Assembly (NCBI GenBank): GCA_015179025.1
Contig: WHUX01000756.1
Span: forward strand, 1 to 11,765
DNA from: Terfezia claveryi
Taxonomy: Eukaryota > Ascomycota > Pezizomycetes > Pezizales > Pezizaceae
Length of the DNA stretch: 11,765 nt
Direction of reading: 5' to 3'
Shown here: positions 1 to 7,290 of the stretch, piece after piece
How positions within the stretch are numbered: the first letter of the stretch is position 1
Layout: every line of letters begins with the position of its first letter
Position numbers and translations under genes: made by a program
The notes under the pieces: model-generated
The model's input: the letters and a program-made list of their open reading frames with translations, nothing else
What the model was told of the DNA's origin: nothing
Databases searched by the model: none

Positions 1-376
1 TTGTTGATTAGGTAAGGTTGATTAAGCCTTCCTAGTTAGGTAAGAATCAAGTTCTTAGGTTAAAAAAATATAAAGTGTTGTTAGGGGGACTACACAATCA
101 GATTAGATTAGATAAGGATCCAATCTAATTAGATAATCTCAGGCTAGTAATGTATACTATAAAGTAGATTACTAATAGTGTATTGTTCAGTTTCACAATT
201 AAAGTTATTACCACTAGCATAAGATTACTGTAATAGGTAAAGTAGTATAGGAGTGCCAAAGGCACTTAGAGAATTAACTAGTGGAACTTTTATATTGATT
301 GTACTCTAACTATGTTCTGAGTTCTAACTATCTGTCCAACTGAAGGGAAATTCAGGGGACTATATGTGTTTCCAAC

Positions 377-409
377 GGGGCAGTGCTGGGGCAATGCTGA
401 GGCAGTGCA
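377..409. repeat. three tandem 11-bp units, GC-rich
   Basis: The units ggggcagtgct (377-387), ggggcaatgct (388-398) and gaggcagtgca (399-409) follow one another directly and differ only by G/A changes and the last base. This is a small GC-rich island in an AT-rich region. It could be part of an LTR, but nothing else in the window matches it. Confidence 0.75.
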
Positions 410-457
410 CCATCATCTGACCCTTACATGTGATTGAGATTAACATTATCTGACCTT

Positions 458-485
458 CTAGATAGTACTTCTAAATACTATCTAG
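458..485. repeat. perfect 10-bp inverted repeat, 8-base loop
   Basis: CTAGATAGTA (458-467) and TACTATCTAG (476-485) are exact reverse complements around an 8-base spacer and could form a hairpin. The role is unknown. Confidence 0.75.
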
Positions 486-520
486 TATAAAATAGGTTAA
501 GTCTTAACTTTGACTTATAT

Positions 521-580
521 ATGTGAAAGCATATAATAGCATGTGAAAGCATGTGATAACATGTGAAAGCATGTGAAATA
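521..580. repeat. short tandem repeat, six 10-bp (three 20-bp) units
   Basis: Six decamers run head to tail: atgtgaaagc, atataatagc, atgtgaaagc, atgtgataac, atgtgaaagc, atgtgaaata. The odd ones are identical and the even ones vary, so the array is best read as three 20-bp units. The minus strand is open across it (504-698), but that frame simply encodes the repeat and has no protein features. Confidence 0.8.
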
Positions 581-839
581 TTAGTAAGGCAGACAGCATA
601 CAGAATGTTGTGTGTTTTGAGATGCTTGCTGAGTAAGAAAATACATAAAAAATACATTTGTGAGGGAGAGGGTTAGTTATAGGGTATGAGTAAGCCACTT
701 CCTTACAATAAATTTAACTTTCAATACTCCTATTGCTTATACCAATACACTTTCTATACTTAAAGTTTAAACTGCCAACAAATATATATATACTATATCT
801 ACAAAAAAATATTACTTTCTACTACCAAAACCCACTATA

Positions 840-2662
840 GTAGTTAAATAACCTACTTCTTTAATACAACAACCTTTAGTTAGTCTTGACTTAGAGATTG
901 CTACTTCAACTCCAAAATCTACTCTAATAAAGAAAGATTCTGAATTTCAAATAAACCTACCTTCTCCTCCTACAAATGCTTAAGAATATGAAGCAATCGA
1001 ACCAGAAATTGTTCCTGAACTAGTCAGACCTCAAGCATCTATAAAACAATATCAACCATATCTATTTTGGAAAATTGTTTAACTTCCTGATATAAGTAAT
1101 AAAGATATATTGGCTTCTACTTTATCAACAACAAAAGAATATAAACCATATACCTACAAACAAGTTACTACTTGTTCAGAATCACTATATTAGTTTCAAG
1201 CTATATAAGAAGAACCTCAAAATATAAAAGACCAAAATGTTTGGATAGTCACTCCAATACCTCAAAATAGAAATATTGTTAGATGCAAATGGATATATAA
1301 AATCAAATGAGATACTACAGGCAATCCCATACTATATAAAGCATATCTAGTTGCTTAAAGCTACTCTTAACAACCAGGAACTGATTTTGATAAGGTTTCT
1401 CTTTAGTTGTTCAATATAACTCTCTATGACTTCTAATTGTACTTTCTTTATAATACAATTAGATTATAGACCAACTCGATATTAAAGCTACATTTCTATA
1501 TGGATATTTGAAAGAAGAGATCTATATGAAATTACCTTAAGGATATAAGCAAGATGGACATTATATATGTCTTAATCACTTAATATATAGCTTTAAACAG
1601 TCTCCTAAGGCCTAGTATGAATGTCTTATCTCATATCTACTTCTATTAGGCTTTACACTTTCATCTTTCGATTCTTATATTCTTATTAACTTAAAAGATC
1701 AAATCTTTATTACTATCTATGTTGATGATATAACCTTCTTTGGTTCAGCTTTCTCTGCTTAAATTGCTCTCAAAAATGCATTGAAATCGGAATTTCAACT
1801 TATAGAACTTGGATACCTACCTTAGCTAGTAGGAATCTAAATTAAATACTAGTCTAACATAGTTATACTTTTACAACAAGTATATATTAATAAAATACTA
1901 GCTCAATTTGGCATGATATCTTACAATCCCATTACTTTACCTTTAGATTCTAATATAATATTAAGAAAATTCCAACATGGTAATAATATTATTGATGTGA
2001 CCCTATATTAACAGATTATTAGATTTTTAATATATCTTGTAATTGGAACATGTCCAGATTTTACTTTGTCTGTCTCTAAATTATTTCAATATATCTCAAA
2101 GCCTACTACCATTTATATAGGAACTGTAAAACATATTTTATACTATATTAAAGGCACAAGAGATAAAGTACTTACTTATATAAGAAAACCTGAACTCTTT
2201 TTAGCTAGCTTTACAGATGTAGATTAGGCAAATAATAAAGATAACAGAAAATCAATTTCAGGTAATATCTTTTAACTTGCTAATAATACTTTTAGCTAGC
2301 ACTTAAGGAAGCAAACTTGTATCTCTACTTTAACAGTTGAAGCTAAATATATTTTGTTATCTTTAGTAGGTAAATAGCAACTATAGTTTCAAAGAGCTTA
2401 AAAAAAACTTGGATTTTCCTTTATACCTACTATACTTAGCACAGATAGAGATGAAGCAGTAGATCTGATTTAAAACCCTTGCATAAGCGATCGGAGTAAG
2501 TACATTGATATAGCTTACTATCATATTCATGATCTTGTCAAAACTGGCAAAATCATAGTCTTATATATTCCTGACTTACTGAATCTAGCAGATATTTATA
2601 CCAAAGTCATACCTGAACTACAATTCTTCTAGTTGCAGGAAGATATTTTAAGAACTAAATAA
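840..2662 (+). pseudogene. Ty1/copia pol remnant: reverse transcriptase and RNase H, RIP-degraded
   Basis: This is the C-terminal half of a copia-type polyprotein, which copies element RNA into DNA. About 840-1200 reads as the proline/serine-rich linker before the reverse transcriptase. From 1230 the frame reads DQNVWIVTPIP then CKWIYKIK, the usual start of copia RT. The DQLDIKATFLYG motif lies at 1469-1504, the catalytic YVDD box at 1718-1729, and the RNase H/C-terminal region (KHILYYIKGTR, then SKYIDIAYYHIHD) runs to the TAA at 2660-2662. One frameshift lies near 1400. After it, nearly 1.2 kb stays in a single frame broken only by TAA and TAG at Gln or Trp positions. Gag, protease and integrase are missing upstream, so the element is 5'-truncated or interrupted. 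It cannot encode a working protein. Copia assignment is firm; family is unknown. Confidence 0.92.
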
Positions 2663-2792
2663 TTTATAATAGTACCCTTTTCCTATATATGAAAATTTTT
2701 TTTTTCCACAAGGTTTTTTCTTCATATATAGGTTTTTAATAAGACTGCTAAATTATTTACTAACTATTCATGCTGTAATTAGTGAAAAGAGG
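2663..2792 (+). other. copia 3' untranslated segment with inverted repeat and purine tract
   Basis: Between the pol stop and the putative LTR, CCTATATATGAA (2682-2693) and TTCATATATAGG (2721-2732) are perfect inverted repeats around a T-rich spacer containing CCACAAGG. T-runs separated by AAGG or AGG resemble the stretch that commonly follows pol in Ty1/copia elements. Purine-rich tgaaaagagg at 2783-2792 could be the polypurine tract. The inverted repeat is seen directly; the other roles are inferred. Confidence 0.45.
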
Positions 2793-3460
2793 TATTAAAA
2801 AATATATTCAAAAGCTCTCTCTTATACTACAAATTACATATACTTATATTATTCATACCTAATTATATTCCACTATATGTTCAATCCTATGCTTAATACT
2901 TATATAGATTAAGTATTTTTATATGCTTTTAATATGCATAACTTTATTGTTAGTTAAGTTATTCATACTCTAATAACTCTATTTTAGCTCTATTTCATAT
3001 ACTTATAATATATATCAAACTATATTCTGAGTTATACTTTTATCAAACTTTATTATTACAAACTTAAATATGTTAAGTATGTTGTAATTATATAAAATTC
3101 ATTTACTATATTTTGGCTAGTACTGTAGCTTGCTAGAATCATATATATATAGGAGGGGAATTCCTTTCTTTCAGATATCATCAGCTTACATATCAATCTT
3201 ATTCACTTATACATTTTATAATATATTCTCCTATGTATTCTATATTTCTAGTGCACGCTCTATATCATCCTCTTTAAGATCTACAATATCTTCTATATTC
3301 TCTAGAATATCCTCTACCAGCCTATTAGATCTATTTTCAACGTTCTCCTTTATTAGATACTTAGTTAAATTACTACTGCCTATTAGATATAGTGTATATC
3401 TTATATACCTGTATTTAAATACGTATAACTCACAGTTTTCTATTCATGGAGTTATGTACA
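2793..3460 (+). repeat. putative 3' LTR of the copia remnant
   Basis: The segment starts TATTAAAA, which would be TGTTAAAA before a G-to-A change, directly after a purine tract, and may end at TGTACA (3455-3460). A TATA-like run at 3141-3151 followed by AGGAGGGGAATTCC and a pyrimidine-rich stretch fits an LTR promoter and U5. No partner LTR is present, so both ends are guesses. The 111-codon open frame at 3130-3465 is Ser/Ile/Tyr-rich low-complexity sequence from this stretch and I do not call it a gene. Confidence 0.3.
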
Positions 3461-3461
3461 G

Positions 3462-3478
3462 TTGAAAATTATTTTCAA
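3462..3478. repeat. 17-bp perfect palindrome at copia/gypsy B boundary
   Basis: TTGAAAAT and ATTTTCAA surround a single T. It falls where copia-like sequence stops and the minus-strand gypsy remnant begins, so it may mark a junction, but AT-rich palindromes also arise by chance. Confidence 0.5.
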
Positions 3479-3489
3479 TATATATTAGA

Positions 3490-4570
3490 TTTTATTAAGT
3501 AAATACTGCTAGAAATATAATTAGATAACTTTAGGTATTGTCAGATAGTATTTGACAGTATTGGAAATTGGTAATGTATTAGGATAAAATTTAGTTGACT
3601 CACCTAAGTATTTTTTAATGGGATAAGTAAGTTATAAGCAAAGTATATATAATATGTATATATAGGAATAATTTTAACATTTAAGTTAGCAACTTAGAAT
3701 AGTGAATGCAGATAGCAACTGCATTAATAAAGGTATTGATGGCATAATACTTAGAAAGAAATTCCAAGGTAATAGCTAGGCCAATATTTTATAAAATATT
3801 TTTATTATAATAATATCTATGAATACTATATAATATAAATAATACAAGTAGTTCTAGTTGAATTTATTCTACCTTGAGTGAGTATTCAAAAGCAAGAGCA
3901 CCTTGAGTATATGAAGCCTACAAAGTTCTAAGTCTTAAATTAACTTTATATTTTTAATTTTGTGTTGTGAAATAAGATTCATCATAAGGAACTATAGTTG
4001 AAGTGAACTTTACTGCTATAGAATTAATATTTTGTGTTGCAGAATAAATATTATTGTAGCAGGAAATTATAGCCATCCTAATAGTTAAAAGAGTACTATA
4101 GTTAATAGAACCTCCATAATATTGACCAGGCTTGAATATTTAAGTTATATAATCCTGCTTCTCTTCCCCTCTTTTAAGGTTAGGATGTACCTTATAAGAA
4201 AGTGCATTTGCCTTACTATTCTTATTACCTGGGAGGTAAATGATTCTAAAATTGAACAGGCTTAGTATTTCCACTCATCTGACCTACCTTCAATTGAGTA
4301 TCTTAGTAGAATTGAAGTACACAATGTTCTTATAATTCATATATATAATTATCTCCTATAGAGCACCTATAAAAAAATATCTTCATTTAAGGAAACAATT
4401 AACAATTATGACTATCTCTTTATCATGGATATTGTAATTAAGTTCTACAAAGATAAAGTGTTTTAAATAGTATGCTACTGGTACCTAATGACTATCTAAT
4501 ACTTTTTGGGATAGAATACTAGCTTTTTCTAGATTAGAGATATCTGTCTTTATCATTTTTAGTCCTTCTG
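3490..4570 (-). pseudogene. gypsy B, 3' fragment: RNase H and integrase N-terminus of a Ty3/gypsy pol, heavily RIP-degraded
   Basis: Read on the minus strand from 4570 downward, this matches the second half of a Ty3/gypsy polyprotein. RNase H: KTDISN near 4540, ELNYNIHDKE near 4430, YKNIVYFNSTK near 4330, then FNFRIIYLPGNKNSKANALS at about 4200-4262, the usual end of gypsy RNase H. A linker follows, then an integrase zinc-binding region at about 3690-3790 (TLEFLSKYY, and CIHYSK where CxxC is normal, so the second Cys is Tyr). Near 3490-3570 FITNF and YLIIFLAVFT resemble the start of the integrase core. Stops fall at Trp, Gln and Arg positions. The element is broken at 4570 by insertion of gypsy A; its upstream part continues at 11312. 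Gypsy identity is confident for RNase H, moderate for integrase. Confidence 0.82.
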
Positions 4571-4659
4571 TGTAACAACCATCTTCCTCTAGCCTTCAGG
4601 TTGTCATTGTCTAGCGTTCTTTATTGTCATTATCGTCGGAAAGTTTATTATATAACTAT

Positions 4660-4907
4660 CATCAGCAAGAAAAAAGTGGCATCAGGAAGCCAGGTAGTGT
4701 TTCTAAGAGACTGGGTTTTCTCTAGTGTCTTTTATGTCTTTTATGTCTCCTAAGTGTCTCTTGAGTGTCTCCCATGTGTCATCCAGTATCTCCCAGTGTC
4801 TCCTGGAGACACTGGGAGACATTCTACCAATTATGGAGACACACCTTGTCTCTAGTAGCAATACTGTCTCTAGAGACACTAGAGACAAACTATTTTCTTT
4901 CCTGATG
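4660..4907 (+). mobile_element. 248-bp MITE-like element, copy 1 (in 5' LTR)
   Basis: It is absent from the matching site in the 3' LTR (10833-10834), so it is an insertion. It begins CATCAGCAAGAAAAAAGT and ends with the complement of CATCAGGAAAGAAAATAGT, giving imperfect terminal inverted repeats of about 18 bp with a 1-base offset. AT flanks both sides (4658-4659, 4908-4909) as a 2-bp target duplication. Inside are about a dozen GAGAC or GTCTC pentamers and a central palindrome. It encodes no plausible protein. The reverse complement of 10118-10365 matches it end to end at identical length. The 2-bp duplication suggests a Tc1/mariner-like mover, but AT rather than TA is unusual, so the superfamily is uncertain. 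Confidence 0.88.
4789..4819. repeat. central palindrome of MITE copy 1, 15-bp arms
   Basis: TCTCCCAGTGTCTCC (4789-4803) and GGAGACACTGGGAGA (4805-4819) pair perfectly around one T. Copy 2 keeps only the inner part at 10213-10229 (GTGTCTCC/GGAGACAC). The arms contain the repeated GTCTC/GAGAC motif, so the element as a whole could fold into a long hairpin. Confidence 0.9.
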
Positions 4908-4910
4908 ATG

Positions 4911-4919
4911 TATATATAG
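4911..4919 (+). promoter_or_regulatory. TATA box of gypsy A 5' LTR
   Basis: TATATATAG is followed by a C-rich then pyrimidine-rich stretch, and is kept in the 3' LTR at 10836-10844. Transcription of the element would start some 25-35 bp downstream. MITE copy 1 ends 4 bp upstream (its duplicated AT and one G lie between), separating the TATA box from the rest of U3. Confidence 0.7.
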
Positions 4920-4939
4920 CCCCAGGCTCTCGCACTCTT

Positions 4940-4957
4940 GTTGGATCCCCATCCAAC
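4940..4957 (+). repeat. LTR stem-loop GTTGGAT/ATCCAAC
   Basis: Seven-base arms at 4940-4946 and 4951-4957 surround CCCC. The same arms with loop CTCC occur in the 3' LTR (10865-10882). The position 20-40 bp after the TATA box puts it at or near the 5' end of the transcript (R region). Both arms are intact in both LTRs although neighbouring bases have mutated. Confidence 0.75.
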
Positions 4958-5147
4958 GTCTTGTATACCTAATACAGGACCTTGCTTCTTCTAGCGCTTG
5001 TACACCTCCCTTGTGTACATCCTTGTCTCGTACAAACAACTCTGCAGCATAGCTGCCTCCCTCCGACATATGTGGCAACCACTTCCACATGTCTCTTGTC
5101 CTTGCCTCTTGCCTCCAGCCCTTACCCCATCCAGCCTTCCCCTGATC

Positions 5148-5172
5148 ACACACGTAGCATTCCTACATGTGT
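5148..5172 (+). repeat. LTR inverted repeat, first of two
   Basis: ACACACGTAG (5148-5157) pairs with CTACATGTGT (5163-5172) except for one position. The same structure recurs at 5295-5319, and both have counterparts in the 3' LTR (near 11074 and 11220). The surrounding roughly 35 bp is also a degenerate direct duplication inside the LTR. Confidence 0.65.
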
Positions 5173-5233
5173 CTTGCCCTAGCCCCTGCCTTCTGAACAT
5201 CCTGCCCCCCGTAACATTGTTCGTGACATCCAT

Positions 5234-5272
5234 GATAGGTGTCTATGACAGGTGTCCATAACAGGTGTCCGT
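5234..5272 (+). repeat. 13-bp tandem repeat in LTR, three units
   Basis: The units gataggtgtctat, gacaggtgtccat and aacaggtgtccgt lie head to tail, followed by gacaagcc. The 3' LTR has the same array at 11160-11197 with a 12-base third unit. Unit differences are transitions apart from the 1-base deletion. Confidence 0.85.
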
Positions 5273-5294
5273 GACAAGCCTAGTTTTCCTAGTC

Positions 5295-5319
5295 ACACAC
5301 ATAGCACTCCTACGTATGT
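5295..5319 (+). repeat. LTR inverted repeat, second of two
   Basis: ACACACATAG (5295-5304) and CTACGTATGT (5310-5319) form imperfect arms, echoing the one at 5148-5172. It is part of the duplicated LTR segment. Confidence 0.55.
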
Positions 5320-5392
5320 CTTACCTTGTCCTGTCCTCACCCCGGCATACCCCTTGGTCGTCTTGTCCCCAGAGCCTCCGTCACACTATGTT

Positions 5393-5404
5393 AGATTGCT
5401 CTAA
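5393..5404 (+). promoter_or_regulatory. possible primer binding site
   Basis: TAGATTGCTCTA lies 6 bp after the 5' LTR. If its TAG was TGG before a CpA-to-TpA change, it would begin like a standard tRNA-complementary primer site. No specific tRNA can be named from here, and self-priming as in some fungal gypsy elements is an alternative. Confidence 0.2.
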
Positions 5405-5416
5405 CTAATCTATACA

Positions 5417-6540
5417 ATGTCCGAACCAACTCTGTTACCTACCGACAGGTTCCAAGCATGGAGGGAAACCCTAATACCCTTAGACCCAGCCCAGCAATTG
5501 GAATACTGCTGAATGGCCATCAATATCTTACCGCCACCTACAAAATTGGTGAAAAGTAAGGAACAGAGCTCCAGAACACTAAATGAAGGCTGAAAGAAGC
5601 TGAAGATGAAATTCTTCTTCTCCAAAAGGACCTTGCAGATAACGAGTAACTATTCGCAATCTCAACCATGCCCTTGCCACCACAACCCCACAGGCACCTG
5701 CGACCCCATGCCCCAAAACCATGACCTTCCCACCCACCCAAATTTAATGCGAACAGGCCTGCTACAAGGCCTGGAAAAACTCCATCAATATTAAGCTCAA
5801 CGGAGACGCCACTAAGTTCCAACCACCTAGCACAAACTTGCGTACGTTTACGGCCTGCTGAGAGTAAGGCTCGGACCAAGTCTAGCCCTATGTGTTGGAA
5901 ACAGGGGTTAATCTAGTGGATGTTTCTGCCCTATTCGTTATCCTTGACTGGGCATTTGGGGACCCAGATCTGAGGGAACAGCTACCCGAGCCCTCCAGGC
6001 ACTTCGATAAAAAAATACTAACCTCGCCACTTATGTGGCGAATTCTCTAAGTTAGCTACTAAGTCGACTGGAATGATAAGGTGAAATTGGAGCAATTCCA
6101 GGAAGGCTTCTCCGTGGAGTTGAGATAAGCCCTCATCAACTTCCCTAATGTTACCACCTAGAGGAACTGATTGACCAGGCTAGTCGATTAGAACAGAAAA
6201 TGGGCAGGTTCAAAAACAGCCTAAAGGCCTCCCCAGCTATGACTGTAGCCTTGGGCCCCTGCACTCCCTTTCCAAATGCCCGCCTCCAGCTACCTGCCAA
6301 CATACCAGCTCACCCCTCACTAGTGGCTGGCAGACTTGCCCCTATAGACCTATCTGTTGGCAGACCCTGCCTGACCTAAGAAGAGAGGAACGCTGACGTA
6401 CGAATAGGTTGTGTATCGCCTATGAAAAGGTTGATCACTTCGTCAAGGCTTGCCCTCTCTGTAGGAATTGCTCCTTAATAGCCCATGCGATATCCAAAGC
6501 CAAGATTGTAGAGCTCAAGGAGTCAGAAAAAGGGACGTCC
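5417..6540 (+). pseudogene. gypsy A gag (capsid/nucleocapsid), broken by stops and frameshifts
   Basis: Gag forms the particle that packages element RNA. The ATG at 5417 opens MSEPTLLPTDRFQAWRETL, typical of fungal gypsy Gag N-termini, but a TGA follows about 30 codons later. The reading then moves through two other frames (near 5615 and 5755). In the last, CYKAWKNSINIKLNGDA (from 5760) and VDVSALFVILDWAFGDPD (about 5915-5970) match the capsid core. Further fragments (KLEQFQEGFSVELR; LIDQASRLEQKMG) continue to about 6210 with more frame changes. A CCHC zinc knuckle is recognisable at 6412-6453 as C-x2-Y-x4-H-x4-C, so the second Cys is now Tyr and the Gly before His is Asp, both explicable by G-to-A. 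The Gag/Pol boundary is not clear; 6540 is approximate. Confidence 0.85.
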
Positions 6541-6602
6541 CTTGATTAGTCACTGACACTAGCAAGGGACCTGCCCTAGGTCATTTGTCACTGTCTGCTT
6601 TT

Positions 6603-7290
6603 TCTATTTCTGCGTTATCTGTTGATGAGTCCTGCTTGTTTAGTTAGTACTTTATTGTATCTATCTCCATCAAGATTAATGATAGAACAATCACCATGTC
6701 AGCATTGATAGATTGCAGAGCTTCAAGAATTGCATTCATTGATCAGGCCTTTGTCAGCAAACTCTTCATACCTACGTCCAAGCTCAAGACCTCCTGTGTT
6801 CTAAATATTATCGATGGACGACCTATTTCCTCTGGGGCTATTACTGATCTTACTTGCTTCCTAGCCATGGTAGGGGACCACCAAGAAAACCTCCTACTCT
6901 TCATCACTAAACTTAAATATCCCATTGTTTTGGGCATCCCTTGGCTCAGAATGCATAATGTATCGGTCAGTTTTGGCTCCTATACCCTACAGTTCAACAG
7001 TAACTTCTGCAAAAGGCACTGTGGAAGTCCGAAAGCTATGGTAACTAGACTGTATATACTACCACCTCCCATAAACCACCCAACTCAGGTAGTACACCAA
7101 ACCGAGAATCTTGATACTATTTTCTCTCCAACTCCCCCTGCCCCCTCTATTCCTCCAGTTCCCCCTGTTTCCCCTATTCACCCTCCCCCAAAGCCCCTGA
7201 ATATTAGCTTTGTTAGGGCAAAGGCTTTCGCTTACCTCACTAGGAGACACAAGCTGAAGGCACATACCCTTTGCATATATGAAGTAAACC
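6603..7290 (+). pseudogene. gypsy A pol: aspartic protease domain and proline-rich linker
   Basis: The protease would cut the polyprotein inside the particle. The motif region reads ALIDCRASRIAFID (from 6699): the D-S/T/C-G catalytic loop has Arg instead of Gly, one G-to-A change, so it should be dead. Typical fungal gypsy protease features follow: IIDGRPI, LLLFITKLKYPIVLGIPWL and a C-terminal FGSYTLQF. The longest open run starts at the internal ATG at 6696 and ends at the TAG at 7503-7505; that ATG is unlikely to be the real start, because the same frame continues upstream through a TAG to about 6600. Residues at 7123-7197 are strikingly Pro-rich (PTPPAPSIPPVPPVSP), a spacer before reverse transcriptase. 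Confidence 0.88.

Larger units (their letters stand above)
1..839. other. AT-rich region without genes; possible old LTR inside
   Basis: I find no coding sequence here. An inverted repeat pairs ATTAGATT (102-109) with AATCTAAT (122-129), and GTGCC/GGCAC flank three bases at 253-265. A purine-rich run before 365 followed by TGTGTTTCC, and a sequence ending AATACA at 749, would fit an LTR of roughly 365-749, but no second copy is present and the flanks (ctata, ctttc) do not match as a target duplication. That reading is weak. CTAG and TA are frequent, as in RIP-mutated fungal repeats. Short repeats inside are listed separately. Confidence 0.5.
4571..5386 (+). repeat. 5' LTR of gypsy A (with a 248-bp insertion)
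   Basis: It aligns along its whole length with 10746-11311, apart from 4660-4909, which is an inserted element plus a 2-bp duplication. Without that insertion it is 566 bp, exactly the 3' LTR length. U3 is short (about 90 bp before the TATA box at 4911). R and U5 are pyrimidine-rich. Differences such as ctctagcc/ctctggcc, tgtaac/tataac and tcgtcgg/ttgtcag are transitions at CpA or CpG sites. Open frames on both strands between 4890 and 5261 are unrelated overlapping readings of this LTR and not genes. Confidence 0.95.

Noticed and set aside
3130..3465. 111-codon open frame as a membrane protein gene
   Set aside because: Composition is low-complexity Ser/Ile/Tyr from AT-rich pyrimidine-rich sequence in a likely LTR, with no recognisable domain.
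4700..4890. GTCTCC/GGAGAC repeats as a CRISPR array or satellite
   Set aside because: Units are short, irregular and on both strands, with no constant repeat/spacer lengths; they lie within a bounded 248-bp insertion.
4890..5261. Overlapping open frames on both strands
   Set aside because: They lie in the gypsy A LTR, and their frames are not maintained in the 3' LTR copy.
5538..5879. 113-codon minus-strand frame
   Set aside because: It is antisense to gag, whose capsid motifs are clear on the plus strand.
7059..7265. Gly/Arg/Asn-rich minus-strand peptide
   Set aside because: It is the antisense reading of the Pro-rich linker in pol.
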